Shown piece after piece: positions 30,966 to 43,060 of a stretch of 64,000 nucleotides of DNA; positions within the stretch are counted from its first letter, which is position 1; each line of letters begins with the position of its first letter. The notes beneath the pieces are model-generated. The model made no database searches and was not told the origin of the DNA. It saw nothing but the letters and a program-made list of their open reading frames with translations. This DNA is from Azolla caroliniana (taxonomy: Eukaryota > Polypodiophyta): contig JBHGNT010000002.1 of the NCBI GenBank assembly GCA_043228905.1, positions 26,722,001 to 26,786,000 of the forward strand, written 5' to 3'. The position numbers and the translations under genes are program-made.

Positions 30966-33811
30966 TATATTTAGGATTGAATTATAATTGAAAGTTTTTG
31001 TATTTGATGCCAAGCATGGAATCTAGAGCATATCTAAAAAAGTCGAGCATCAAGGTGGCAAATTTGTTTATTGCAGTAACTTGAAATACTTTCCTCAATA
31101 GATTGTTGGTCTTGCCCATTAGCGCTTGAACATGTCCCACAGTCCACTACCCAAGCATCGATGACAACAATAAAACTGCTTGTTTTCACCGAGGAGAGCT
31201 TAAGAAAAAAAGCACCCACTCTCTCTCCATATTTAAATATCACGAGTACAATAATCTATTGTTAATGATTCCCTCCCCCAAATTCGAATACGTCTACTTT
31301 TTTCATGCATAAGAGCATAAATAATAATAATAGCTTTCACCCCAATGGCTTAGTATTATATTTTTGCATACTTGTGATAAATAAAACATTCAAAATGGAT
31401 GTATTCAAATTTCATACATTTCACACTTAACAATACGATGATGTCTTTGTAAATTTTGCGACCATAAAAAATCGATTATTTAGACCAAAAACGTGAAAAC
31501 AACCATCAATATACAACATTGAATATTGCAGACGTTGAGCAACTATCTATATTCAACATATGAACTAAACACTTGTGAAGCTAAAGCTTTCTTTGAACAA
31601 AAGTCCTCTATTGTTGCTAGTTACATGTTTTACAAAAGCTAAGCACCCCCTTCAAACAAAATGATCGAAGTGCACAATATGAGTATATGCAAGACATGAG
31701 CTTCCAAATTTGAGAAAAAATGGACAATGGAACTATAGAAAAGGAGAAGTTTCCAATGGAGATAAAACCACCAAAACAAACTAGAATGACATAGAACTAT
31801 AACCATTTATTCGAATATGGGCATTAGAAGGCTCTAGTATACCCATGTTGTTACGAGTATGACCATAATTTATCCCGTGAGGATAAAGTGTGAGGGTTAA
31901 TCAAGAGTGAAAAGAAGGGAGGATTACTTTTAATCCTAGGAATTGAGAGAACCCATAAGGGGCAAGTGTGAAATTGCTCAGGGGCCTTAGGTCTGACAGT
32001 AAATACGAGGCCTAGCTAACCTCATTGGAGACATCATTTGATTACATCGAGACTATGATTGTGTGGTGAACAAACTATTTTAGTGAGCACGCCAGTACCG
32101 AGTACGATTCGATGCCATGGCGGTAGTATGAGATGTTGATCAAGGCGCGAGTTCATCTCGATCCCTTTGCTCAGGGGTGGTGGGTGGATCTACACCCTTC
32201 TTTCTCTTTCTTTCTCTATCTACCTATCTTATATTTCCTTATTTCATGCTTACATTAGGATTAAGCCCTAACAAATGTTGATATTATCATCTAACAATTC
32301 AGATAACTTGGGTATGTGGTTCCTCATTATTAGGATTGGCTTCAGATTCCATGGCATGTGTGGCTTAATGAACCTTGGATGAACACATCCTATTTATCGT
32401 GGGAAGAAGACTCAACACCTTCTATAAATTTCAGCACCTCCCTAAAGCTTGGCTCGTATTTGGGTAAGAGCAAGCTACGCCCACCAACTCAAATCTCTGC
32501 TCACACCTAATCGTTTTATATAAGCCGAATACTTTATGAGTCTCATAAACTTATATCAATTACTACTACTTTCATCCTTTGCAATTTAGAAACTATTGAT
32601 TCTTTCATCCTTTGCAATCTATAAACTATTGATTCTTTCATCCTCCACGATCTATCTTTTGGAACGGGAGTAGCATGTGCTTCACTTTCTAATCCAATTC
32701 TTTGTACTCGTAAGGATTTTCACCTATTTTCTCGTTACACTTCACCTGCGTTTGTGAACAATAGGGTGCTTATTTCATAAAGTTGACTAAAACCACCTCT
32801 ACTTATGAGGGTATCTACTCTATGACAATCTCTAGTTCCCCTTCAACACCATTTAGTAATAATATCCTGTTTAATTAGTTTTATGTTTAGGAATTTCTTA
32901 TTCTTTTAAGTTTAATTATAACTTTTCGTCGTTGCGTAAGCCAACTCATTCTTCAATGTATTTGTCTTTATCTATGTTGTTTAGGACTACTGAATGAGAC
33001 GTTAAAGTCTTGAATTTAAGAACCAATGACCTTTTCCACATCCCTAATTGGCAAATTAATGTTTGAGGAAGCTCTATATAAATATTTTGTGACCTTGTTA
33101 TTGTTGCGATCCTGGATCCATGGTCGATGTCGATAGGCCATCATCTCCCTTGTTTAGAGCTTCGTAAAAAACAAGTCACTCTCATATCCATGGTCAGTCA
33201 AAGGTTACCACCATTTTCGTAACATCCTTCATCCTTAATGAGCCTAATATTGCAACCCTCACCCTACGTGGTTACGTTTAGTTATTTTACACGATTTCAT
33301 CCTCTTCAACCCCCTTATGTTACAATTGCATGTGATTCAACGTCTTATTGGTTTCTTCATTTGAGAGTTCTCTCCTTGTCTCCATGAAAGCAATGGGGTC
33401 CTAATGAGATTATTTGTTTGTTATCCACGAGAGTTCCCTCGATATAAACTCAATGTCACAATCAAGAACCATTTTCTCCAACACCTTTCTTATACATGTC
33501 CATGCGTAACTTATACATCAACCCAATTTTATCTTTCTCTTGTCTTTGGTTCGCTTCTTCATAGCACCATTTAGTGCTTCTCTCTTCTTGGGTTCACTTA
33601 TTGTGGCATGCTTTTAAAAAGAACCTTCGTGTTTCATGTGTTCTTTTTCGTTCATCACCCACTAAGGCTTTGTACATCCAACATGATGCTTTGGCTAGAC
33701 TCACTTTTCAATTGCCTTATTTTTCAGACCTATGGCTTCCTTCTTCATGGCACAATTTATTACTTCATTCTTATTGGGTTCCCCTATCAAGGTGTGCTTT
33801 TAAAAGGGGCC
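30966..33811. other. Gene-free AT-rich stretch
   Basis: No supported gene. Around 33560-33810 two related segments occur, each with GCACC/GCACAATTTA...CTT-TTGGGTTC followed by GCTTTTAAAA; similar wording reappears at about 39590-39700 to the right of the gypsy element, so a dispersed repeat borders the insertion site. A duplicated ATAAACTATTGATTCTTTCA block lies near 32590-32645. Confidence 0.4.
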
Positions 33812-33816
33812 TCCCC
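33812..33816. repeat. Target-site duplication, left (TCCCC)
   Basis: TCCCC immediately before the 5' LTR; the same 5-mer follows the 3' LTR at 39053-39057. Confidence 0.8.
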
Positions 33817-34408
33817 TGTAACACATCCGATGTGTTGAGGGGTTCCATGATTGGAACCACAACACCCCACCTCGACGGATTGAGGTGAGGGCCTTTCTCG
33901 ACGGATAGAGAAGGCGCCCATGACTTGAGGTAAGAGTCATGGCCTTCTAAGTCTTCTCGATGGATGGAGAAGACACCCATGACTCAAGGTGTGAGCATGG
34001 GGCTTATGGTACATGTACCATTCCCAAGGTAAGGTGCACATGGGGAATGTGACATCTAGTGCATCTAATACCATAGTACTCAAGTACCTAAGTGGGGAAA
34101 GGGAATCTCCCTAGGCATTTGAATAATCTTTAAATGAAGTCAACTACCTATGTGGAAGAAGGGAATCTCCCTAATGACTTTTATTAAATACCATTAGGAC
34201 GGATGTAAGGTACTTATGTACTATATGGGAAACTTATGAGAGAAAAGGAGGATCTTGTATATAAGTTGGACAGAGGGTGGTTGGGCGGAGTTCAACATAT
34301 CCAAGTTCTCTCCCTTAATTATATTTTCCCTTAGTCAAAAAACGTAGACACGCGAGTTCGAATCCAATCGGCGATCCACCCTTATCGTGAAATTTCGGTG
34401 GTGTTACA
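33817..34408 (+). mobile_element. 5' LTR of the gypsy element
   Basis: TGTAACACATCCGATG at the start and GGTGTTACA at the end, giving TGTAAC/GTTACA inverted ends. A promoter-like CTTGTATATAAGTTGG lies at about 34253-34268. An AGTTCGAATCC word near 34355 resembles an RNA polymerase III B box. Confidence 0.95.
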
Positions 34409-34420
34409 TGGTATCAGAGC
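34409..34420 (+). promoter_or_regulatory. Primer binding site (initiator Met tRNA)
   Basis: TGGTATCAGAGC directly follows the 5' LTR; it is complementary to the 3' end of plant initiator tRNA-Met. Confidence 0.9.
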
Positions 34421-34486
34421 GAACTCACTAAAACTACACTTGCGGCTTGTGGGAATCGTGAATCTTAAGGTAGTATCCTTTCAAAT

Positions 34487-35660
34487 AGCTACAATGGAGC
34501 TCGAGATGCCCAAATTTTGGAGAATTTCATTTGGGATTGCGAGCAATTCTTCCTAGCCGCCCATATCCTCAAGGAGGCGGACCTAGTCTTCCATTGCTCA
34601 ACCTTCTTGGCCGGGGATGCTAAACTATGGTGGCGCAACTTCGTGGATGATAGCATTCGACAAAAGGGGCCCATGCCCGTGAATACGTGGGAAGAATTAA
34701 AGGAAGCTCTCAATAAACAATTTCTTCCTTCTAATTCCGAGTGGAAGGCTCGCCAACAACTTGATCTACTTCGTCACACGGGCCATATCAAGGATTATAT
34801 TAAATCCTTTCAGGCTCTTATGTTACAAATCCGCTCCATGGGAGAAGAAGATCGTTTCTTTGCGTTTACCAACCGATTGAAAGAGTGGGCCCAAAACGAG
34901 CTACGCCGACAAAATGTAACGACTCTTGCGGCCGCTTACGAAGCGGCGGATCGCCTGACCGATTGGCATTCTCAAGGTGGCTCCTCCGATGGCAAAGACA
35001 AAGAAAAGAGGGGTCCTCCAAATTTGAAGGCACACAATACTCATCCCTTCAAGAAGGTGGCTTATAATTCTCAAGGAGGTGGATCTCGACCCCCCATCAA
35101 TGGCCAAAATGTTGCAAAGAAGTTTCCTTCCGCGAAGACCACGAATGTGAATTCCTTCAAGCCTAAGGATGTTGCCGTGAAAAGGAAGTTTGAATGTTTC
35201 ATTTGCCAAGGTGACCATTTCGCTAGAGATTGCCCTCTCAAAGGCCAACTCCACTCACTTGTTAAGGCTTCGGATGACGACGCGAATGATCGAACCATGG
35301 GGCACATCAAGCGTTTGTGTGCGTTTCGTGAGGTAAAGAGTGAGCATTCATTACTTTATGTTAGTGCTCTAATCAATGGTCGTTTGTGTCAAGCGATGGT
35401 GGATACGGGTGCGTCTCACGAATTCATGACGCCGACCCTCGCCAAAGCATGTGGGCTACGTATGGAGGTGAATTCCAAGGGCACTTGGAAGACCGTCAAC
35501 GGAAAGGAGGAGCAAGTGGGGCGGATTGCTCCTAATGTTGTGGTTACTATTGGAGAGGTGACCGTGCGCGTTGAATTTAGCATCGTCGAGATGGACGATT
35601 TTGATGTGGTTTTAGGTCAATCTTGGGCGAGATTGGCGCGCGCACTACCCTACCCTTTTG
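34487..35660 (+). pseudogene. gag and aspartic protease of the gypsy element (no start codon, 3' deletion)
   Basis: Domains in order: capsid (ARDAQILENFIWDCEQFF..., HTGHIKDYIKSFQALMLQIR), a CCHC zinc knuckle CFICQGDHFARDCPL at about 35196-35240, and a retropepsin with MVDTGASHEFMTP (catalytic DTG at 35401-35409) and [10 protein letters not shown] at about 35600. The capsid frame opens at 34469 after an in-frame TAA (34466-34468) but holds no ATG before the conserved capsid start; the two nearby ATGs (34494, 34506) are in another frame. Only some 20 residues precede the capsid motif, so the gag N terminus seems deleted. After [10 protein letters not shown] the linker normally leading to the reverse transcriptase is missing and the frame changes near 35620-35660. 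Confidence 0.8.
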
Positions 35661-36850
35661 GTTTCAAGACGTCATGCCCAACACTTTACCAAAGGAGTTG
35701 CCTCCAAAAAGAGAGGTTGATCATCACATCGAGGTGGTGCCGGGATGCACTCCTCCCGTGAAGAGTCCTTATCGCTTAAGCGTTGCCGAGAATGCGGAAT
35801 TAAAGCATCAACTTAACGAGCTATTAGAGGCGGGATTCATACGCCCTTCTAGATCTCCTTATGGTGCCCCGGTGCTCTTCGTCAAGAAGAAGGATGGAAG
35901 CTTGAGAATGTGCGTCGATTATCGAGCATTGAACAAGCTCACTATCAAGAATCGTTACCCTCTCCCCAACCTTTGAGAGATGTTCGACCAACTAGGGAAG
36001 GCGCGGTACTTCACCAAGATGGATCTTCGTTCGGGATACTATCAAGTGAGGATCGCCGAAGGTGATGTGGAGAAAACCTCCATGCGAACACGATATGGCT
36101 CATATGAGTGGCTCGTAATGTCGATGGGCTTAACCAATGCCGTAGCAACCTTTAGTACACTCATGAATCAAGTGTTTGGGCCGGAGCTCGACAAATGCAT
36201 TGTGGTCTACCTCGACGACTTGCTTGTCTTTAGCCCTACTTGGGACCAACACTTGAAGGATGTTGAGATGGCTCTCCAAATATTAAGGGAGAACCATCTC
36301 TATGTGAAGAAATCCAAATGTGACTTTGGTGTGGAAGAAGTGTACTTCCTCGGCTTCAAAATAGCTCGTGGTGAGCTACAACCCGAAGAGGAAAAGCTTC
36401 ATGCAATCAAGGAATGGCCTACTCCTCTTTCTAACCTTACTCCTCGACTCTCTACTCCTCTTTCTAACCTTACTAAAAGTGGGAAAAAGTGGTTTTGGTG
36501 TGACAAGTGTGCTTGTGCTTTTGATGCCTTAAAAGAGGCATTGTGCACGGCGCCATGCTTGGCGCTACCCGACTTTGACAAGCCCTTTGAGCTTCATATT
36601 GATGCATCCGATTATGCCATGGGTGGAGTGCTCATGCAAGAAGGAAGGCCGGTGGCATTTGAGAGCAAGAAGCTCATGGATCGGGAGACGCGATACCCCA
36701 CCCATGAGAAGGAGATGGCGGCCATCGTCCATTGTCTTCGTACATGGAGGCATTACTTGATGGGGAGGCACTTCACCGTCCACACGGATAACATCACATC
36801 AACGTACTTTGCTTCACAACCAAAACTCACCGCAAAGCAAGCTCGGTGGC
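35661..36850 (+). pseudogene. Reverse transcriptase and RNase H of the gypsy element, with one TGA and a thumb deletion
   Basis: The frame reads [20 protein letters not shown], the finger motif [20 protein letters not shown] and DYRALNK, then meets TGA at 35974-35976 where this family normally has a sense codon. It resumes in the same frame with YFTKMDLRSGYYQVRI, the catalytic YLDD at about 36210 and LYVKKSKCDFG. The thumb region (usually LRSFLGLANYYRRFI-like) is absent and replaced by a short duplicated PLSNLT segment around 36420-36475. RNase H follows with HIDASDYAMGGVL and HTDN at about 36781. One extra A at 36851-36853 shifts the frame just before the RNase H to integrase connection. Confidence 0.85.
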
Positions 36851-38092
36851 AAAGACTTCCTTGCCGGTTATGATTTCGACCTCAAGTACAAGCCCGGAAA
36901 GCAAAATGTGGTAGCCGATGCTCTTAGTCGAAGGGCCCATTTGGCGGTCATGCATGTGTTGGTTGATACTAATATGTTGCCAACCCTCAAGAGTGCACAT
37001 CATGGTGATGAATATGCACAAAAGTGTCTTCGTTCGTTTGCTAATGGTGAAAAGGTGACCCACCTATCTCTCAAAGATGGGGTGATCTACTTCAAGCAAC
37101 AAATACTCTATGTACCTCAAGTAGTGAGGAAAGAAGTAATGTATGAGTGTCATGACACATTGTGGACCGGACACCCCGGTGGGGATAAAACCATGGAAAT
37201 GTTGACTCGTAGGTACTTTTGGCCACACATGGACCAAGAAGTTCAAGCCTATGTGAGAGGATGCCAAGTGTGCCAACAAGACAAAGCCGAAAGATGCAAG
37301 CCCGCGGGATTGCTTCAACCCTTAAGCATCCCGAATCAACCATGGGAATCCCTTAGCATGGACTTCATAATAAGCTTGCCGGAGAGCCAAAACTACACGG
37401 GTATCTTCGTCGTCGTGGATCGACTTACGAAGTATGCTCACTTTGTGGCCTATGAAAGCCCCGCGAATGTTGAGTATGTGGCAAAACTTTTCTTTGCCAA
37501 TGTATTCAAATACCACGGTCTCCCAAGAGAGATTATTAGCGATCGTGATAGCCGCTTCACCGGTAAATTTTGGTCCACACTTTTTGCTTTGATGGGTACT
37601 AACCTCAAGTTTAGTAGTTCCTATCACCCACAGACTGATGGTCAAACGGAGAGGACTAATCAAATATTGGAGGATTACCTTCGCCATTATGTTAGCTTGG
37701 ATCAAAAGGATTGGTCCCAATACCTTGACATAGCGGAGTTCTCCTACAACCTCCATAAGCAAGATTCCACAGGATTTAGTCCCTTTGAACTCAATTATGG
37801 GTTCCAACCTTTGTCTCCCGGAGACCTTATGGCGTTACCCTTAGCTAGCATTGTTCCAAGTGCCAACATCACAATGAATAGGTGGTCCACTCGCCTCAAC
37901 CAAGCTAATGAGGCTATGGAGAAGGCTCAAGCTCGGTACAAGAAATATGCTGACCTCAAACGTAGGCATGAAGAATATGAAGTGGGTGACTTAGTGTTCG
38001 TCAAATTGGATAGCGAACAATTTATTCTTCCAAAGGGTATCACTCCAAAGCTTGCTCGACTGTACGATGGTCCCTTTCCCATCATCAAGAAA
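36851..38092 (+). pseudogene. Integrase of the gypsy element, intact catalytic residues, ended by a TGA
   Basis: From the RNase H tail (YKPGKQNVVADALSRR) the frame is open through the HHCC finger (HPGGDKTMEMLTRRYFWPHM...CQVCQQDK) and the core with Asp in SMDFIISLPES, Asp in ISDRDSRFTG and Glu in GQTERTNQILEDYLRHYV. The C-terminal domain has GDLVFVKLD and LARLYDGPFPIIKK. A TGA at 38093-38095 follows; the reading continues in the same frame into the chromodomain, so the stop is a point mutation rather than a real end. Confidence 0.85.
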
Positions 38093-38095
38093 TGA

Positions 38096-38464
38096 TCTCC
38101 TTTGACTTACAAAGTCAAGCTACCGGAACACATGGGTGTTCATCCGGTGTTTCACATTTCCTTGCTCAAGAGGAGCTACATGGATGAAAACCATGAGGAA
38201 ATGGCGGTTCGAAGGGGTCCCGCTTTGGTGATTGACAAAGGTAGCGACTACGTCTTGGAGGCCATCCTTCGTCATTGGGATCGACCAAACCAAAATGGGC
38301 CTAATAGGCTCTACTATTGCCAATGGAAAGGCAAACCCACGGAAGAGAACTCGTGGCAACAAGGCGTGACCTTGTGGCAATTTGAAGATGTGGTTAATGC
38401 ATACAACTCCCATCACCCTTTTAAAATGAAAAGGGGACGCCTTCTTCAAAGGGGGGAATTGTAA
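38096..38464 (+). pseudogene. C-terminal chromodomain of the gypsy integrase
   Basis: In frame after the TGA: YKVKLPEHMGVHPVFHISLL, then a chromodomain-like block YVLEAILRHWDR...LYYCQWKGKPTEENSWQ and a final helix WQFEDVVNAYNSH. In chromoviruses this domain steers integration toward marked chromatin. The frame ends at TAA 38462-38464, overlapping the first five bases of the 3' LTR. Confidence 0.8.
38444..38459 (+). promoter_or_regulatory. Polypurine tract of the gypsy element
   Basis: TCAAAGGGGGGAAT directly before the 3' LTR start, the expected plus-strand priming site. Confidence 0.85.
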
Positions 38465-39052
38465 CACATCCGATGTGTTGAGGGGTTCCATGATTGGAAC
38501 CACAACACCCCACCTCGACGGATTGAGGTGAGGGCCTTTCTCGACGGATAGAGAAGGCGCCCATGACTCGAGGTAAGAGTCATGGCCTTCTAAGTCTTCT
38601 CGATGGATGGAGAAGACACCCATGACTCAAGGTGTGAGCATGGGGCTTATGGTACATGTACCATTCTCAAGGTAAGGTGCACATGGGGAATGTGACATCT
38701 AGTGCATTTAATACCATAGTACTCAAGTACCTAAGTGGGGAAAGGGAATCTCCCTAGGCATTTGAATAATCTTTAAATGAAGTCAACTACCTACGTGGAA
38801 GAAGGGAATCTCCCTAATGACTTCTATTAAATACCATTAGGACGGATGTAAGGTACTTATGTACTATATGGGAAAACTTATGAGAGAAAAGGAGGATCTT
38901 GTATATAAGTTGGACAGAGGGTGGTTGGGTGGAGTTCAACATATCCAAGTTCTCTCCCTTAATTATATTTTCCCTTAGTCAAAAAACATAGACATGCGAG
39001 TTCGAATCCAATCGGCGATCCACCCTTATCACGAAATTTCGGTGGTGTTACA
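38460..39052 (+). mobile_element. 3' LTR of the gypsy element
   Basis: 593 bp, same ends as the 5' LTR. Compared base by base with it, I count ten substitutions, all transitions, and one extra A. Confidence 0.95.
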
Positions 39053-39057
39053 TCCCC
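39053..39057. repeat. Target-site duplication, right (TCCCC)
   Basis: Matches 33812-33816. It leads into a longer C run (about 13 C, to 39066). Confidence 0.75.
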
Positions 39058-39066
39058 CCCCCCCCC

Positions 39067-41319
39067 AATAAAAATATCCTCCATTGGTATTAAATAAAGT
39101 GGCCAAAGGCAATATACAACAAAATAGTCCAGTATTACAAAAATTCAACATAAACTAACAAACTATCGAACACTCGTGCAGCCAATAGTGGGCTCTTGAG
39201 ACTACATTCCAAACCAAATGTTCATCAACAAATTCTTAAGACCTATCTCGCATTCCACATTTCACATACATAGTGATATTTAGTTTTTCCCCCCAACATG
39301 TCCTTCTTCACAATGTCATCATAAATCTTTGTTCCTTTATTGATGGCTATCCTAGTAATATAGGCCTTGAAGATACAATTGTATGTGATGTCATCCAATA
39401 CGCATTGTGCAATTGGTCGAAGAAATCAAGAGTGTCTTCATTGCATCCATGTTGGAAGCAATCTTTGATGATCCTGAATCTATCATGATATTTTTGGCCT
39501 GTATGTTATCATCAAGATTCACTTCTTCAATATGCCCGGCATTGCCACCACTCTCAATCTTCAAATTGGTAAGCAGGTCAATATTCAGATTTAAAAGGGG
39601 CCTTCTTGTTTCACGTGTTTTTTTTTTGGTCACCCAATAAGGCATTGTATATTCCACATAAAGCGTTGGTTAGACTTGCTTTTCTTCCACAATATTTTTC
39701 AAAACTATTGTGGTTTGTGCCCTTGCTTTAGCCATATTTGCCTCTTTAGGCCAAAAGTTTCCCCTTATTAATGCCTTTAAGAATCGTTGACCAAAACCTA
39801 AACTCTTAGTCTTTTGGCTCATATTCTTCTACACCTAGTCATATTGCAACCATTGTCGAGTAACATATAACCCTAGCACATTTGGCTTGATTTGATCATT
39901 CATAAGATCTTTAGGGATTGATTTGTGACCTTATTCCTCCTATTAGGCTTTTTTCACACAATAGACTTTGCCACCACTCACGGATTAATTTATTCCCATG
40001 TTGGCTCATTGTTGCCACTTGTCAAAGAGACCACCACCCATACGAGTATTTCCCAAAATCCCGCAAGTATGTATAGTCAAGTCTCATCCTCAACTTCCCA
40101 TTTACTCACCATCAAAGGTCATTGCCCTTCATTACATTGTGTGATCACCATGTCTAAAAGGGCCAAAGTCATGAGGGTTAACATACCACACACATATGTC
40201 AATATTGGTTTCCTAAATGGCTATCTCATAGGAGGGAGTTTCATGGAGTAGTCATTATTTTTTGAGTCACTTGATTCAAAAAGCAATATCTCAACACAAC
40301 AAAAAGCTGATAATGGGCTTAAGTGAGCACCATGGGCCATACAAAGTAGATTTATGGTTCCCTTGCAATGGAATCATTTAGCATATGTCCAATGTATGAG
40401 GCACTATATATTGAAATTAAAGAATTATAATGGATGTGGATGATATGGTTTCTATGGCACCGTTGAAGTCTACATGGATATGACAATGACAATCATGGGA
40501 ATTTGCAATTTTGTATGGGGCCAAAGATGAATCAAATGGACAAAGGGGTGTTTTTCTATCTCAAATGTGTTTAGTTGTCAAAATTTGACCAATCCGTCTT
40601 GTCAACACCTTTGTCGCGATATTTTTGTAAACATTAATGTGAGCTAACTCCAAAGGGGAGTTCTCACTTTCAACCAATTTCACAATTGACTTTTGGCATA
40701 AAATTCCTAACATGCAATTCTCACAAATTCATAACCATAATAACCAATATTATAAATTTTCTTTCCAACACATCTACATGCATCTCCCATGAGTGAGTAT
40801 GCCATACATTTGCATATGCTTTACCCTTTTGCTTATACACGACCAATGTGTTCACTGTTTAGCTCAAACAATATGTCTCCTCACTCAATGGACTCAATTC
40901 AATGAAGTCGATTACAATGAACCTTTGCCAAATGATGAAGGCATGGGTGTACTAGTTTATCCCATTTGATGATTCTTATTTAAATTGATATATCTACGGC
41001 AATCTTGGAGCCCTTCACTAGTCTCTTTAAGGTTGGGTGGTAGGGGATGTGCACATTGGGCACTTTCCAAAGGTTCTTGGGAACCTTAGAAACCAAACCG
41101 CTCCACAGAACTATTGTTATACATGGTTACCTTGGTGTAGGTTTGCTTTGTTAGACACATGGGAATATATATATGAGAATCATACACATTGGAAACTATT
41201 TAAAGTGTATATATATTGTACATGACTATATGCTACATATTTTTTAATCAATACAAAGGTTCACCACAGTGCCTTGGCATGACAAATCACCAAGACGAGA
41301 CTAGTTGTCTACTCTACAC
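39067..41319. other. Gene-free AT-rich stretch
   Basis: No supported gene. On the minus strand near 39540-39410 the phrase IMIDSGSSK faintly recalls a copia protease, but no neighbouring motif supports it. The block around 39595-39700 resembles sequence left of the gypsy element at 33600-33720. Confidence 0.35.
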
Positions 41320-43060
41320 AATGACTCTTAAAACTCAAATCAATTGGTTAAGGGTTTTGTTTAATTTCAAAAAATTTGCACATGATGGTTAGAGTGAACT
41401 TTTAGGCTCAAAATGGTTTTTAGTGAACTCAAATCAATTGGTTGAGGGTGAGCTTTATACAAGGGTTTTTGTTTAATTTTGAAATTTTGAACATGATGAC
41501 GAGAGTGAACTTTTACGCCCAAAACCTCGATTCAATGGTTTCTAGTGAACTCTATACAACGGTTGCTATTTAGCTCTACACAATAGTTTTGTTTTAGGTT
41601 TTGAACCTCAATACAATTTATTGCTTGAGAGCTCCACATGATGGTTCGTGTTCATGTTTGTGAAGAATTGGGTATGATTCTCGTGTAGCGGAAGAGATGT
41701 GTGTTATGTGTATGTGTGAGAGGAATTAGAGGACAGAAAAGAGAACACAAGATAGATAGAAAAAGGAATACTCAAGAAGAAGGTGTATATTCACAAGTAG
41801 AATAACAAATACAAAATGTAACATTACAAGGAGTCACAACCGACTTAGTATGAAGTATGAGGAGGGTGCTTTATATATAGTCACCCTCTCTCTTCGTTAA
41901 CTAACTACAACAACTACTCTCTCTTGGGGAATGTGAAGACTCATAGTCACGGGGAATATGTAACTCATTAGTTATGTGTCATAGAATATGATTTTATGAC
42001 ACATAGTTAATGTGTAGAGAGCAGTGGTGTGACTCTTGAACTTTGAGTAATCATAGATTCTCAAAAGGTGTGTTCACATGTTGCACTATGTTGAGCTTGA
42101 TTCTCAACAAATGTCGAAAACATAAACATTATAGTTCAAATCCATGTTGAAAAAATCAACATGATGGTGTCCAATGAGCTCTCTATTAACTTGCTAACAA
42201 CCGACAACTATAGTTGACAAACACAATAGTTGAATGTTCGAATCCAAACGTTTTGACAAAAGATTGTGGTGAAGAGATGGATTGATCAATGCTAGTCTTT
42301 CACCTAGACTAGTTACTATGATATACATGTGATCAACAATTAGATGCAATACAACTTGTGAAGTAGAGACCGTAGTCGAACATTTGACATTGACACAATT
42401 AGAAAAACTTACGACACAATGTAGTTGACACAATGGATACTCTAACTACTAAAATTTACTCAAAATACACAGATACAATTATAGTGCTCTCAGGCCCTTT
42501 TACAGGTGATTCGAGAGTCTCTCTTCCAAGATTACGCTTGCCTAATTCGGCAAGAACTACAACCAAAATTGTCCTAACAAACTTACTATATTTTATACTT
42601 GGCAAAATACATTATATTAGTTTATGTCCTTTTCATATTCTGATTTTGTCTTTGTCCTTAAGACTACTGTTCACATTGTCGACTCTGACTCAAACCCTTG
42701 GACTCTGGGTAGCCGATCGACTAACACTCTCTGTGATGTTTCTAATTGAGGTTTTAGAACATCAACAACATTATTGCTAATGAGCTCTACATAACGGTTC
42801 ATGTCGAGGTTTAAAACCTGAATGTGATGTTTTTGGTGGGCTCTACATGATGGTTGCATGTGAAATCTGTACAATGGTTCATCTTGAGGTTTAAAACGTC
42901 AATATGACGGTTTCAAATGGGCTCTACGATATGGTTGCATGTGAAGTCTACACAATGGTTCATCTCAAGGTTTAAAACCTCAATATAATGGTTTCAAATG
43001 GGCTTTACATGAACGCTTGAGTTTGAGGTTTAAAGCCTCGATGTGATGGTTTCCTATAAT
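41320..43060. repeat. Degenerate minisatellite, unit about 80 bp, split by a solo LTR
   Basis: The words CTCTACA-ATGGTT, GAGGTTTAAAACC and CAATATGATGGTTTC recur. In the clearest part GGTTTAAAAC occurs at about 42808, 42888 and 42968 (80-bp steps) and again, mutated, near 43026. Looser copies extend back through 41340-41658 and forward from 42112. The solo LTR at 41659-42111 interrupts it. Confidence 0.65.
41659..42111 (-). mobile_element. Copia solo LTR (family C)
   Basis: In plus orientation it begins TGTGAAGAATTG and ends GATTCTCAACA. It shares with 13219-13599 the blocks GGAGGGTGCTTTATATA-AG, GGGGAATGTGAA, TATGTGTCATAGAATATGAT and TGAGCTTGATTCTCAACA, in the same orientation, so its transcription direction would be minus. 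No primer site or coding region adjoins. An ATGT on both sides hints at a target duplication, but a clean 5-bp match is not visible. Confidence 0.8.

Larger units (their letters stand above)
33817..39052 (+). mobile_element. Ty3/gypsy chromodomain LTR retrotransposon, structurally complete, coding-defective
   Basis: A 5236-bp element: 5' LTR 33817-34408, Met primer site 34409-34420, gag-protease, reverse transcriptase/RNase H, integrase and chromodomain in gypsy order on the plus strand, polypurine tract, 3' LTR 38460-39052, all bounded by TCCCC duplications. The C-terminal chromodomain places it among plant chromoviruses; its compact size recalls the Reina or Galadriel clades, but I do not assign one. 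The LTRs differ at 10 positions and one indel in about 592 bp, so the insertion is recent relative to its neighbours. The coding region carries two in-frame TGA codons, one 1-base insertion and several apparent internal deletions, so any mobility would have needed proteins from another copy. Confidence 0.95.

Noticed and set aside
32035-32180. tRNA-like gene near GCGAGTTCATCTCGATCCC
   Set aside because: The B-box-like word is weak and no matching A box or cloverleaf could be found.
39391-39657. Minus-strand DSGSSK phrase as a copia protease
   Set aside because: Only one short resemblance, with no neighbouring gag, integrase or reverse-transcriptase motif.
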